This document shows, one piece after another, positions 15,246 to 24,147 of a stretch of DNA of 64,000 nt. Position 1 is the first letter of the stretch, and every line of letters begins with the position of its first letter. A program made the translations under genes and the position numbers. This DNA is from Pantoea sp. At-9b (GTDB taxonomy: Bacteria > Pseudomonadota > Gammaproteobacteria > Enterobacterales > Enterobacteriaceae): the NCBI RefSeq assembly GCF_000175935.2, contig NC_014838.1, positions 62,001 to 126,000 on the forward strand, read 5' to 3'. Under the pieces are notes generated by a model. That model was not told the DNA's origin, made no database searches, and saw nothing but the letters and a program-made list of their open reading frames with translations.

Positions 15246-16484
15246 ATGTTCTATGCATCTCCCTCATATCCGGTAACTAAACGGGCGGTATGGGTCCTGC
15301 TGTTGGCCGCTGCCGGAGCCGGGTTGCCCGCGCTGGCGGCAGCACAACCTAAGCTGGACGTCGTCGCAGAATGGAATCGCCTGCCGTATGACCTGAACGA
15401 TCCGGCGGCGGAGGCGGCCTGGCAAAAAAATGACACCAAAGCGATGCTACACGGCGTAAAAGTCGATGCGCATGGCAACCTTTACGTCAGTACCGCCCGT
15501 TGGGGTGGTGCGGCAGTCCCGGCGACGTTGTCGAAACTGGTGAAAAAAGATGGACGCTGGTTACTGCAACCGTTTCCCAGTGTAGCGATGAACGATGTGC
15601 ATAATCCGCAGGGTTTAAAAGCGGTGCTGGGGTTTGAGATCGATCGCAACAACGTGATGTGGATTCTCGACCAGGGCCATATCGCGGGTGCCCCCAATAA
15701 AGCGGGAGATGAAAAATTAGTCGCCTGGGATCTGAATAAAAACAAGGAAGTGGCGCGCTATACCTTTACCAACGATCAGGTCGACTTTACCTGTTCCTTC
15801 CTGAACGACGTCGCGGTGGATAACGATGCGGGCGTGGTGTATATCACGGATTCCGGCATCATGTGTCATCCGCTGAAAGGCGGGTTACTGGTGTACAAAA
15901 TGAAGACCGGGGAGGCAAAACGGGTGCTATCTGCGCCGGAATGGGTCAATGACCAACCCGGTTTCACCTTCAGCATTCATGGTGAAAAGGTGTTGAAGGA
16001 TAAAGACGGCAAAGCCAATCCGATGCTGACCGGTGCAGACGGTATCGCGCTGTCCGGCGACAAGAAAACCCTCTACTGGACGAACCTCACCGGCAATCGA
16101 CTGTTGAAAGTGCCGACTTCCGTGCTGCGTAATTTCGGCAACAGCGAAGCGCAGATCGAACAGGCGATCAAGGTAGACACGGTGCTACCGTCCAATACGG
16201 ATGGCATCACGGCGGACCGACAGGGCAATCTGTACCTGACGGCACTGACGCTGAACGGTCTGATGAAGCGCGATGGCAAAACCGGCAAAGTCACGCCGTT
16301 TGTCACCAGTGAGGCGATTGCCTGGCCTGATACCATTGGCTGGGGACCGCACGGCGATCTCTATTTTGTCAGCAATCACCTTAATAGCTGGGTGGGCGGC
16401 GAGATGAATTTTGATAACCCGGCCGTGCCGAATTTCCGCATCTATAAAGTGCACGTGGGTGGCACGCCTTATACCGCAAAATAA
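15246..16484 (+). CDS. Secreted MRJP/yellow-family six-bladed beta-propeller protein
   Basis: A 412-residue exported protein with an Ala-rich signal peptide (cleavage after about residue 33, AAAQPKL). The hallmark of the major royal jelly/yellow family is clear: FLNDVAVDNDAGVVYITDSG (about 179-198), with repeated propeller strands such as GADGIALSGDKKTLYWTNL and NTDGITADRQGNLYLTAL. The fold is close to SMP-30/gluconolactonase, so lactone hydrolysis is possible, but bacterial members are poorly studied. It is divergent from the MFS transporter and shares the operator family, so it may act in the periplasm on the same sugar-acid substrate. Ribosome site CAGGGG precedes the ATG. Confidence 0.82.
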   Translation: MFYASPSYPVTKRAVWVLLLAAAGAGLPALAAAQPKLDVVAEWNRLPYDLNDPAAEAAWQKNDTKAMLHGVKVDAHGNLYVSTARWGGAAVPATLSKLVKKDGRWLLQPFPSVAMNDVHNPQGLKAVLGFEIDRNNVMWILDQGHIAGAPNKAGDEKLVAWDLNKNKEVARYTFTNDQVDFTCSFLNDVAVDNDAGVVYITDSGIMCHPLKGGLLVYKMKTGEAKRVLSAPEWVNDQPGFTFSIHGEKVLKDKDGKANPMLTGADGIALSGDKKTLYWTNLTGNRLLKVPTSVLRNFGNSEAQIEQAIKVDTVLPSNTDGITADRQGNLYLTALTLNGLMKRDGKTGKVTPFVTSEAIAWPDTIGWGPHGDLYFVSNHLNSWVGGEMNFDNPAVPNFRIYKVHVGGTPYTAK

Positions 16485-16516
16485 TCCTGTACTGACGGCA
16501 AATATTGGCTGATTCC

Positions 16517-16575
16517 GTAGCGGCGCGATTTATCGCGCGGGGTTTAAAAACAAGCGCGATAAATCGCGCCGCTAC
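16517..16575. repeat. Dispersed nested palindromic repeat, copy 3
   Basis: Both arms intact (GTAGCGGCGCGATTTATCGC and its inverse) with a 15-nt spacer, between the convergent MRJP and XRE-cupin genes; may double as a 3'-end structure. Confidence 0.85.
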
Positions 16576-16585
16576 GCGTCAGTCA

Positions 16586-17134
16586 TTAATTTTGTTCCGA
16601 CAACTGCACGGCCAGGGTATTCGGTTCCAGCGCTTCAAACAGATGCGGTTCATCAGCGGGATAGCAAATATAATCGCCGGGACCGAGCAGTACCGGTGCA
16701 TCGCTGGGGCCGACTAACGCCCGGCCCTGCGCGATAATGACATGTTCCACCGAACCCGGCGGATGCGGCTTCGAAGCGCGTGGTGCACCAGGTTGGCTGG
16801 TGATCAGATAGAGATCGCGGCGGCCACCCGGTGGGCAACTGGCCAGCAGCGCGGCCTGGTAGTCCGCCAGCTCCGCAGAAACGACCATCCCTTCACCTTT
16901 GCGGATGACCTGCAAACGCTTCACTTCCGGCTCCATCAGGCGGGCAAACGGAATATTCAGCGCGACACACAGCGACCACAGCGTTTCGATACTGGGATTG
17001 CCGTTGCCGGCTTCCAGCTGAGAAAGGGTGGATTTGGCGACACCGGCGCGGCGTGCCACTTCTGTCAGCGAGAGTCCGGCGCGCTGGCGCTCACGCACTA
17101 ATCCGGCGGCAATGATGTCAATCGGCGGGGTCAC
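16586..17134 (-). CDS. XRE-cupin transcriptional regulator
   Basis: A 182-residue regulator: HTH_3 domain at the start (LSLTEVARRAGVAKSTLSQLE, about 19-39) and a C-terminal cupin (PPGSVEHVIIAQGRALVG and the later GDYICYPADEPH, about 120-165). Such fusions usually repress transport or catabolic genes and bind a small effector in the cupin. It starts with GTG at 17134 after CAGGAG. It is divergent from azlC, with a perfect GTTCGTTATAACGAAC palindrome and a weaker second copy between them, so it very likely controls azlCD and itself. Confidence 0.9.
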   Translation of the reverse strand: MTPPIDIIAAGLVRERQRAGLSLTEVARRAGVAKSTLSQLEAGNGNPSIETLWSLCVALNIPFARLMEPEVKRLQVIRKGEGMVVSAELADYQAALLASCPPGGRRDLYLITSQPGAPRASKPHPPGSVEHVIIAQGRALVGPSDAPVLLGPGDYICYPADEPHLFEALEPNTLAVQLSEQN

Positions 17135-17144
17135 AACTACTCCT

Positions 17145-17160
17145 GTTCGTTATAACGAAC
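17145..17160. promoter_or_regulatory. Palindromic operator GTTCGTTATAACGAAC
   Basis: Perfect 16-bp palindrome 11 bp upstream of the XRE-cupin start. A related copy, GTTCATTATAACGG, lies at 17192-17205 nearer azlC. Likely the binding sites of the XRE-cupin protein. Confidence 0.7.
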
Positions 17161-17235
17161 ATATGTTCATCTTGTAAAACGATGTCGGGGCGTTCATTAT
17201 AACGGCTTTCTTGTTCGATATGAGATGATTTTGTT

Positions 17236-17901
17236 ATGCGTCTGGGAGCAGTGCCTCTGGATAAAGGGGTGATAAAGGCGATTTTCCTCGTCTGTCTGGC
17301 TGACGGTATCGTTGGTCTTTCTTATGGTTCACTGGCGGTGGCTGATGGTTTCCCGCTGTGGGTGCCCATGGCGCTGTCTACCCTGGTGCTGGCCGGAGCC
17401 TCTGAATTTCTGTTTATCGGGATTGTTGCCGGTGGCGGTAGTCCGTTGACGGCCGCAGCGGCAGGCTTATTGGTCAATGCGCGTCATCTGCCGTTTGGTA
17501 TCGCGGTAAAAGATTTGGTCGGGCAGGGCGGTCGCGCGCTGTTTGGCTGCCACATTATGAACGATGAAAGCGTGGTCTTTGGTATTTCCCAGCCCAAACT
17601 GGCGCAGCGTCGCACAGCCTACTGGATTTGCGGCCTGGGTATCTTTGCCATTTGGCCGCTCAGCGTGATCAGTGGGGCGGTGATTGGGCGCTTTATCCCG
17701 GATGTCTCGGTGATTGGTCTGGATGCGGTGTTTCCGGCCATCCTGATTGCGTTGATTTTCCCGGCCCTGCGTCAGCGTCGCACGCGAGTGCCGGCATCGC
17801 TCGGCGCGCTGCTGTCAGTGCTGGTGACCCCCTTTGTCCCTGCCGGGATGCCGGTGCTGTTTTCGTTGTTGGGTTTGTTGAGCTGGCGGGAGCGTAAATA
17901 A
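17236..17901 (+). CDS. azlC: AzlC-family branched-chain amino acid exporter, large subunit
   Basis: A 221-residue membrane protein with about five to six helices and the AzlC family opening (GVIKAIFLVCLADGIVGLSYG; later ALSTLVLAGASEFLFIGIVAGG and LLVNARHLPFGIAV). With AzlD it exports branched-chain amino acids or analogues across the inner membrane. Its stop overlaps the azlD start (TAATG), so translation is coupled. The divergent XRE-cupin regulator probably controls it. The exported compound cannot be fixed from sequence. Confidence 0.88.
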   Translation: MRLGAVPLDKGVIKAIFLVCLADGIVGLSYGSLAVADGFPLWVPMALSTLVLAGASEFLFIGIVAGGGSPLTAAAAGLLVNARHLPFGIAVKDLVGQGGRALFGCHIMNDESVVFGISQPKLAQRRTAYWICGLGIFAIWPLSVISGAVIGRFIPDVSVIGLDAVFPAILIALIFPALRQRRTRVPASLGALLSVLVTPFVPAGMPVLFSLLGLLSWRERK

Positions 17902-18221
17902 TGGAAAATGGATTAGTGATTGCGGGCATCGCGCTGCTGGCTACAGGAACATACCTGATCCGCTTTGCCGGTTTCCGCCTCGGTAGCCGTATGCAGATGT
18001 CCGAGCGGGCGCGCAGTATGCTGTCCGATGCGGCTACCGTCCTGCTGCTGGCGGTGGCGGTTACCACCGCGTTGTTTGAGGGGACGCATTTTGCTGGGGT
18101 GGCGCGCATCGCCGGGGTGTTGTTTGCGGTGTTTCTCGCCTGGCGCAAAGCCCCGTTGATTGTGGTGATCATTGGGGCTGCATTGATGACGGCCATCCTG
18201 CGTTATCTGGGCGTGCCCTGA
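17901..18221 (+). CDS. azlD: AzlD-family small subunit
   Basis: A 106-residue protein with three to four hydrophobic helices, matching AzlD in length, in the ATYLIRFAGFRLG-like opening and in its coupling (one-base overlap) to azlC. It is the partner needed for export. Its last 19 bases overlap the end of the convergent acetyltransferase gene, leaving no room for a terminator between them. Confidence 0.88.
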   Translation: MENGLVIAGIALLATGTYLIRFAGFRLGSRMQMSERARSMLSDAATVLLLAVAVTTALFEGTHFAGVARIAGVLFAVFLAWRKAPLIVVIIGAALMTAILRYLGVP

Positions 18222-18763
18222 TCGCGCCAGTGCGGCGCGCGTAACTCATAGACCAGACTGGCGGGCGCTCCGGGGATGTCTTCAATCCGGTCATAGCAGC
18301 GTAAACCCGCCTTTTCCAGCACCTGCTGCGAGGCGAGATGATCTTCCCGCACCGCAGCATCAATCACCGGTAGCTGGCAGTGATTAAATCCATAGGCAAT
18401 CACCGTGCGGGCAAACTCAGTTGCATAGCCCTTGCCCCACGCCGTTTTTGCCAGTCGGTAGCCCAGATTGTTTACCGGCCTGCCAGCAAACTCGCGCACG
18501 GTTAAGCCACCGAACCCTATCACCTCGTCGGATCGCTCGCGCAGACAAATCGCCCAGTTACCAAACGGATAGGATTGCCAGTGCGCCAGCCAACGTGCTA
18601 ACACTTCTTCAGTAAAAGTGAGATCAGGAAAGGGGCCGGCTGGATTGTACATGTTGGTGGTGGGATCGCCATAGATGGTGAACAGCGTGTGCAGATCCCG
18701 TGCTTCAACCGGGCGCAGAAACAGTCGCGATGAAAACAGTTGCATTGGCATCACCTCATTCAT
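18203..18763 (-). CDS. RimJ/RimL-type GNAT acetyltransferase
   Basis: A 186-residue GNAT enzyme of the Acetyltransf_3 type: RLFLRPVEARDLHTLF opening, LGYRLAKTAWGKGYATEFAR (about 96-115) holding the acetyl-CoA loop, and NHCQLPVIDAAVREDHLASQ then VLEKAGL at the end. RimJ/L-like enzymes acetylate N-terminal amines, but the group is broad and the substrate is unknown. GTCAGGAAG precedes the ATG. Tail overlaps azlD on the opposite strand. Confidence 0.88.
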   Translation of the reverse strand: MNEVMPMQLFSSRLFLRPVEARDLHTLFTIYGDPTTNMYNPAGPFPDLTFTEEVLARWLAHWQSYPFGNWAICLRERSDEVIGFGGLTVREFAGRPVNNLGYRLAKTAWGKGYATEFARTVIAYGFNHCQLPVIDAAVREDHLASQQVLEKAGLRCYDRIEDIPGAPASLVYELRAPHWRDQGTPR

Positions 18764-18807
18764 CTTCCTGACAGAGTTTTCGGATTATAAGCACACCTGG
18801 AGACACC

Positions 18808-19278
18808 ATGACACCTCGTTTAGCGCGTACTGATGAAACCGCCGCCTTGTGGCGGATTCGTAATCTTGCTATTCGTCACGGTTGCCAGTCGGTTTATCCC
18901 GCAGAGGTGATTACCGCCTGGACGCCCGATACCCTGCCAGAGGGGTATTTCGAGGCGGTGCGTGGCAACCCCTTCTTTGTGGTGGACGACCCTGACCATG
19001 GGGTGGCCGCCACCGGTTTTCTCGATTTGAGCTGCGGCAGCGTGGAGGCGATTTTTACCCTGCCGGTGTGTAACGGAAAAGGTTACGCCAGTGCGATCAT
19101 GCAAACCCTGATCGCGGAAGCGCGCCAGCGAGGTTTTACCCAATTAACGCTGGCGGCGACCCCTAACGCCTGTGGCTTCTATCTACGCCATGGGTTCAGC
19201 AGGGTGAGAGAAAGCCTTTATCATTCGGCCCTGGCGGGGGCGGCGTTGCCCTGTGTTGAGATGGTGCGGGAGCTTTAA
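18808..19278 (+). CDS. GNAT-family N-acetyltransferase
   Basis: A 156-residue GNAT protein, divergent from the RimJ/L-like one. Motif A is AIFTLPVCNGKGYASAIMQT (about 90-109), motif B is NACGFYLRHGFSRV. Ribosome site CTGGAGACACC. It ends 44 bp before the CorA-type gene on the same strand, so the two may share a transcript. Substrate unknown. Confidence 0.85.
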   Translation: MTPRLARTDETAALWRIRNLAIRHGCQSVYPAEVITAWTPDTLPEGYFEAVRGNPFFVVDDPDHGVAATGFLDLSCGSVEAIFTLPVCNGKGYASAIMQTLIAEARQRGFTQLTLAATPNACGFYLRHGFSRVRESLYHSALAGAALPCVEMVREL

Positions 19279-19321
19279 GACTATGATTACAGGACGTCAG
19301 CCTTGGAAGGATCTGAAAAAG

Positions 19322-20290
19322 ATGGTGATTAACTGTGTGGTCTACCGCCACGGACAGCGTGAAGAAAATGTCGATATCAGTGACATCAGTGAGGTGCTGA
19401 AAGAGGACAACACCTTTGTCTGGCTGGGTTTATACCAACCTGACGCGAGTTTTATGCAGACGCTGCAACAGGAGTTCAGCCTGCATGAACTGGCGATTGA
19501 GGACGCGCTGGTGGCGCATCAGCGTCCGAAGATTGAACAATACGGCGAATCGGTATTTGTGGTGGTCAAAACGGCCCACCTGGATGCTCAGCAACGGATC
19601 AGCTTCGGTGAAACGCACTTCTTCCTCGGTAAAAATTTCCTGATCACCGTGCGGCACGGTTCGACCGACGGTTACGGCGGTATCCGAGCGCGTGCCGAGA
19701 AAAACCAGACGATGATGAGCGAAGGTCCGGCGTATGCCATGTACTGCATCCTGGACTGCATCGTAGATAACTACAGCAAAATCACCGCCAGCCTGAGCCA
19801 GCGCATCAGCGCGATGGAAGATGAGATGTTCAGCACCCGTTTCCACCGCGATACGCTGGAAGAGGTTTACCACCTGCGACGTGAACTGCTGTCGCTGCGC
19901 AATGCGGCGATGCCGGTGACCGAAATCTGCCCGCAACTGGTGCGCTTCCATGAAGATCTGGTGCCCAAAAATCTGCGCGCCTACCTGCGTGATGTGCAGG
20001 ACCATGCGCACCATGTGATGATCGATGCTGAAGACATGCGCGAAATGCTGACCAGCGCCATGCAGGTCAATCTGGCACTGGTTTCGGTGCAGCAGAGTGA
20101 AGTGAACAAAAAGCTGGCGGGCTGGGGCGCGGTATTGATTGTACCCACCATCATTTTCAGCATGTACGGCATGAATTTCGCCGATATGCCGGAGTTACAT
20201 ACCCATTTTGGTTATCCGGTGGCACTGGGCGTCACCCTGACGATATGTGGTTTTATGTGGTGGCGACTGAAACGTTCGGGTTGGTTGTGA
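19322..20290 (+). CDS. CorA-family magnesium/divalent cation channel
   Basis: A 322-residue CorA-type channel. The long soluble funnel with extended helices (about 130-260) is followed by two C-terminal membrane helices; the pore signature MYGMNF (Gly-Met-Asn, about 279-284) and the periplasmic loop MPELHTHFGYP are intact. It should form a pentamer admitting Mg2+ or Co2+. It is clearly distinct from E. coli CorA and belongs to the second enterobacterial type. The ATG at 19322 follows GGAAGGA; an in-frame ATG at 19283 would add 13 residues and cannot be excluded. Confidence 0.88.
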   Translation: MVINCVVYRHGQREENVDISDISEVLKEDNTFVWLGLYQPDASFMQTLQQEFSLHELAIEDALVAHQRPKIEQYGESVFVVVKTAHLDAQQRISFGETHFFLGKNFLITVRHGSTDGYGGIRARAEKNQTMMSEGPAYAMYCILDCIVDNYSKITASLSQRISAMEDEMFSTRFHRDTLEEVYHLRRELLSLRNAAMPVTEICPQLVRFHEDLVPKNLRAYLRDVQDHAHHVMIDAEDMREMLTSAMQVNLALVSVQQSEVNKKLAGWGAVLIVPTIIFSMYGMNFADMPELHTHFGYPVALGVTLTICGFMWWRLKRSGWL

Positions 20291-20606
20291 TCGGCCATCA
20301 AACGATTTTGTTATCACTGTGCACGGTAAAGCGGCGATTTGCGTGTCGTCGCACATTCCGCGCAATTATCCATCTGACGTCCTGTCAACTCTCCGTTGTA
20401 CCAGCCACTGCGCACCAGGCAGCGAAACATTCACCCGTTCGTCATCGGAGTGACATTTTCTGCTGCTTTTCGTCATCATGCTTTCCTATTACACACGCGA
20501 AATAAATACAACATATCCCACATTAACAACATAATTCGGTCTTGCATCCTGCTACGACTGTGCCACTATCTGCTCAACAGTTAGTCAGCCGGGAAGAGTG
20601 TAAAAT
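20291..20606. other. Intergenic region with no recognised gene
   Basis: 316 bp between the CorA-type gene and the amidase gene. It is less GC-rich toward the amidase side, where the amidase promoter should be. I see no convincing ORF, repeat or operator. Confidence 0.45.
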
Positions 20607-22010
20607 ATGCAGGAAATGCCGGATTTATTAACCGCAGCAGCGCAAATCCGTCAGGGGGAAAGCAGCAGTGTGGCTTTGGTGGCGTTGTGTTTACGCCAGA
20701 TTAAAACCAACAATCCCACATTGAATGCGTTTGGTGATGTCTATGATCAGCAGGCACTGGCGGAAGCGGAAATCTGCGACCGCGAGCGTCAGCAAGGCAA
20801 ACTCCGTGGTCCGTTGCACGGTGTCCCGTTCGGCATTAAAGACCTGTTTGCCACTGCCGGATTGCGCACCACCAAAGGCTCACTGACGTCACTGGACAAC
20901 GTACCGGACAGCGATGCGCCGATCATTGCACGCCTCAAAGCAGCCGGGGCGATCATTATTGGCAAAACCGCTACGACCGAATTCGGCTGGACCGGCTCCA
21001 GTTTTTCACGGGTGTTTGGTCACGGTCGTAATCCGTGGGATACCACATTGACCAGTGGCGGCTCCAGTTCCGGGTCGGCGATCAGCGTGGCAGCACGCAT
21101 GGTGCCCGCTGCACTGGGATCGGATGGCGGAGGATCGGTACGTATTCCTGGCGCGTTTTGTGGCATTTTCGCGCTCAAAGCCTCGTTGGGACGTATCCCT
21201 ACCTGGCCGTGGTCAGCCACCGAGATGCTCAGCCATGCCGGGCCGATGACCCGCACGGTACGCGACAGTGCGCTGCTGTTCGACTTGCTCTCCGGCCCGG
21301 ATGCCCGTGATCACCAGGCGCTCCCGGCGAAAACCGAAAACTGGCTGGCAAGATGTGATGCGCCGCTGCCGCCTTTGCGCGTGCATTACAGCCCAACCTT
21401 ATTTAATACGCCGGTGGATGATCGTATCGCGGCCTGCGTCGAGCAGGCGGTGGAACAGATGGCCCATGCGCTGCCGGTAACGCTGACGGCCAAACCGCTC
21501 AGCTGGCAAAGCCCGTTCGAGACGTTCGACACGCTATGGAGCGGCGGGCGAGGTGTGGCCTACGGCGCGGCTTTGCAACATCAGTTGCACTTGCTGGACC
21601 CCGGCTTTGCCGCCCTGATCGCACGCGCACAACGTATTGAACTGGCGGATTATCTGCATGCGCAAAAACAACGCGCGGCCTTTGCCGGTCAGGTGCATGC
21701 CTTATTTGATGAGGTGGACTTGCTGATCACCCCAACGCTGCCGGTGCTACCGTTTGCTGCCGACCGTCATGTTCCTGAAGGTCAGCCGGAGGGTGACAGT
21801 GGGGTCGAGTGGGCGCGCTGGACGCCTTTCACCTGGCCGTTCAACCTGAGCGGTAACCCGGCCGCCACGGTGCCGTGCGGATTCACCCCGGAAGGTTTGC
21901 CGGTGGGATTACAGGTGATCGGTCGTCGTTATGCCGAAGCGGATGTATTGCAATTCTGTGCCGCGCTGGAAGCGTTAATGCCGTGGGATCAACATCAGCC
22001 CAAATTTTAA
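20607..22010 (+). CDS. Amidase-signature (AS) family amidase
   Basis: A 467-residue amidase. The Ser-cisSer-Lys triad is visible: catalytic Lys in PFGIKDLF (about 75-82), and the Gly/Ser-rich signature SGGSSSGSAISVA (about 150-162) followed by ALGSDGGGSVRIPGAFCG. This family hydrolyses varied amides or serves as GatA; without gatB/gatC nearby a catabolic amidase is more likely. Length is typical. It lies 126 bp upstream of the DeoR operon on the same strand but is separated by a repeat element, so whether it serves the same pathway is uncertain. Confidence 0.88.
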   Translation: MQEMPDLLTAAAQIRQGESSSVALVALCLRQIKTNNPTLNAFGDVYDQQALAEAEICDRERQQGKLRGPLHGVPFGIKDLFATAGLRTTKGSLTSLDNVPDSDAPIIARLKAAGAIIIGKTATTEFGWTGSSFSRVFGHGRNPWDTTLTSGGSSSGSAISVAARMVPAALGSDGGGSVRIPGAFCGIFALKASLGRIPTWPWSATEMLSHAGPMTRTVRDSALLFDLLSGPDARDHQALPAKTENWLARCDAPLPPLRVHYSPTLFNTPVDDRIAACVEQAVEQMAHALPVTLTAKPLSWQSPFETFDTLWSGGRGVAYGAALQHQLHLLDPGFAALIARAQRIELADYLHAQKQRAAFAGQVHALFDEVDLLITPTLPVLPFAADRHVPEGQPEGDSGVEWARWTPFTWPFNLSGNPAATVPCGFTPEGLPVGLQVIGRRYAEADVLQFCAALEALMPWDQHQPKF

Positions 22011-22015
22011 ACGTC

Positions 22016-22078
22016 GCGCGATAAATCGCGCCGCTACCATGATGCGCGATCTTTTGTAGCGGCGCGATTTATCGCGCC
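22016..22078. repeat. Dispersed nested palindromic repeat, copy 4 (arms in reverse order)
   Basis: The right-arm sequence (GCGCGATAAATCGCGCCGCT) comes first and the left arm (GTAGCGGCGCGATTTATCGC) second, the opposite order to the other copies. Suggests that single arms are the mobile or conserved unit. Confidence 0.85.
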
Positions 22079-22136
22079 AGGCAGAGACAGCGGACAGGTA
22101 TACTGCGGTTTTCGCCGCAGAAACAGAAGGGTAAGT

Positions 22137-22934
22137 ATGATCAATCAGCCGCGACTCGATGAGATCAAACGGGTATTGAGCCACGACAAACGGGTGCGTG
22201 TCACCGAACTGGCGCAGAAGTTTGTGGTATCGGAAGAAACCATCCGCCGCGATTTGAAGTATCTGGAGGAGCAGGGGGTACTGCGCCGGGTACACGGTGG
22301 GGCGATTTTACCGGTGCCCAGCGAGGAGCAGCCGCTGCAAATTCGCAGTCGGATCAAACCGCGCGCCAAACTGCGCATGGGGCAGTTGGCGAGTGAGTTG
22401 GTGGAGGAAGGCATGGCGCTGTTCCTCGATACCGGCACCTCGACGCTGGCGCTGGCGCAACAATTAACGCGCTTCTCACGGCTGAAGATTGTCACCAATT
22501 CACTGGATATCGCCACGTTGCTGACGCAGCAGAGCGAGAACGTTGTGACGCTAACACCAGGGCGCGTCAGACGAAACGATAACGCACTTATCGGTCCCCA
22601 TACGCTGGATTTTGCCCGGCAGTTCCACTACGACATCGCCTTTATGGGTATCGGCGCGGTGGATCGGGAAAACGGTTTTATGGACTACGAAGAACCGGAG
22701 GCGTTATTACGGCGCGTGCTGAGCACGCACTGCCGCCAGAGCGTGATTCTGGCGGATGAAGGCAAATTTGGACTGCGTACTTTTATCAACACGCTGCCGT
22801 TCAGCGCGGTCGACATCTTAGTGACCAACGCGCCACCACCGGCAGCTTTTGTAGCAAGTCTGGAGAACGCACATGTCAACATCCTCCATCCCGGCAATGC
22901 TGCGGATGACGCCACGCGACTATCAGGCATTTGA
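22137..22934 (+). CDS. DeoR-family transcriptional regulator
   Basis: A 265-residue regulator with the DeoR winged helix (RVTELAQKFVVSEETIRRDL, about 21-40, and VLRRVHGGAIL) and a C-terminal sensor of the phosphosugar-isomerase-like fold (ALFLDTGTSTLALAQQL, later DIAFMGIGAVD). Such regulators usually respond to phosphorylated intermediates, which fits the two kinases encoded downstream. The start follows AGAAGGG. Its last 62 bases overlap the amidase gene that follows, the first of several overlaps that mark one operon to 27901. Confidence 0.9.
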   Translation: MINQPRLDEIKRVLSHDKRVRVTELAQKFVVSEETIRRDLKYLEEQGVLRRVHGGAILPVPSEEQPLQIRSRIKPRAKLRMGQLASELVEEGMALFLDTGTSTLALAQQLTRFSRLKIVTNSLDIATLLTQQSENVVTLTPGRVRRNDNALIGPHTLDFARQFHYDIAFMGIGAVDRENGFMDYEEPEALLRRVLSTHCRQSVILADEGKFGLRTFINTLPFSAVDILVTNAPPPAAFVASLENAHVNILHPGNAADDATRLSGI

Positions 22935-24147
22935 TGCGCTGTTTGAACTCAGCAGCCGCATCGGTGCCACGGCGGCAGGTGGTTTGCACCGCCTGACTGC
23001 CAGCGCCGAAGACCAACAGGTGCGCGATGCTTTCTGTACCTGGCTGACCCGGCAGGGTTTTGACGTAAAAATTGATGAAATCGGTAATATTTTTGGCCTG
23101 ATGACGCTGCGTCCGGGCGCGCCGTGGCTGCTGTGCGGTTCACATCTCGACAGCCAGCCGCTGGGTGGGCGCTTTGATGGCGCCTACGGTGTCACCGCTG
23201 CGGCTGCAACCGTTGCAGCGCTGACGCGGCAACTGCGCGAGCAGTCTGCGCCGGCGCAATATAATCTGGCGGTGGTCAACTGGACCAATGAAGAGGGTGC
23301 ACGTTTTCAGCCCAGCCTGATTGGCAGTGCATTTTTTACCGGCGCGGTGACGCTGGAGGAGGCGCTGGCCTGCACCGATGCGGATGGCATCACGCTCGAT
23401 AGTGCGTTGCAGACGATTGGTTATCGTGGCACCGCCTTAGCCGCATTGCCGTTGCGGGCGTATCTTGAGTTGCATGTTGAGCAAGGCCCGCACCTTGAGC
23501 AACAACAGAAACAGATTGGCGTGGTGACTGAGACCTGGGCGGCACTGAAATGGCAGGTAACGTTTCGGGGTGAGCAGAACCATACCGGTCCGGCGCTGAT
23601 GAGTCGTCGCCGTGATGCGTTGCTGGCAGCAGCTCAAACCATTGTTGCCGTGCGTGCCGAAGCGGATCGTCACGGTGACGTTCTGCATACCTCGGTGGGG
23701 CGTCTCGACACCGCGCCGAATTCGCCCAACGTGGTGACCTCCGAAGCCACGGTCTACATCGAATTTCGCTCCTCCGACGAGGCGTTATTGCAGCAACTGC
23801 GTGTCAGTTTCAGCCAGCAGATGCAATCGATTGCTCAGACCACGGCGACCGATGTCAGCCTCGATCGGGCACAGTTCCGCCCCCGCCAGCAGCTGGATAG
23901 CAAACTGGCACAACGCGCCTTGCAACAGGCTGATCGCATCGGCCTGAGTGCCATACCGTTGCGCAGTGTGGCAGGGCACGATGCCATCAGCCTGAGTTAT
24001 CACTGCCCGAGCACCTTGTTATTCGTCCCGAGTGTGGATGGCTTATCGCATAACGAACGTGAATACACCGCCACTGAAGATTTACATCGCGGCCTGGATT
24101 TATTGATGGCGTTGTTGAGTGATCTGGTTCTGGAGGAGACGGCATGA
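22873..24147 (+). CDS. M20 hydantoinase/carbamoylase-type zinc amidase
   Basis: A 424-residue metallo-amidase of the HyuC/AllC/beta-ureidopropionase group. Metal ligands are all present: CGSHLDSQPLGGRFDGAYG (His and Asp, about 92-110), NEEGARF (Glu, about 139), LELHVEQGP (His, about 198) and LSYHCPSTLLF (His, about 377). Members cleave N-carbamoyl amino acids, allantoate or formamides, releasing ammonia. Start ATG follows CTGGAG and lies inside the deoR coding end; its stop overlaps the next start (ATGA). The true substrate should be the compound imported by the symporter at the end of the operon. Confidence 0.9.
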   Translation: MSTSSIPAMLRMTPRDYQAFDALFELSSRIGATAAGGLHRLTASAEDQQVRDAFCTWLTRQGFDVKIDEIGNIFGLMTLRPGAPWLLCGSHLDSQPLGGRFDGAYGVTAAAATVAALTRQLREQSAPAQYNLAVVNWTNEEGARFQPSLIGSAFFTGAVTLEEALACTDADGITLDSALQTIGYRGTALAALPLRAYLELHVEQGPHLEQQQKQIGVVTETWAALKWQVTFRGEQNHTGPALMSRRRDALLAAAQTIVAVRAEADRHGDVLHTSVGRLDTAPNSPNVVTSEATVYIEFRSSDEALLQQLRVSFSQQMQSIAQTTATDVSLDRAQFRPRQQLDSKLAQRALQQADRIGLSAIPLRSVAGHDAISLSYHCPSTLLFVPSVDGLSHNEREYTATEDLHRGLDLLMALLSDLVLEETA

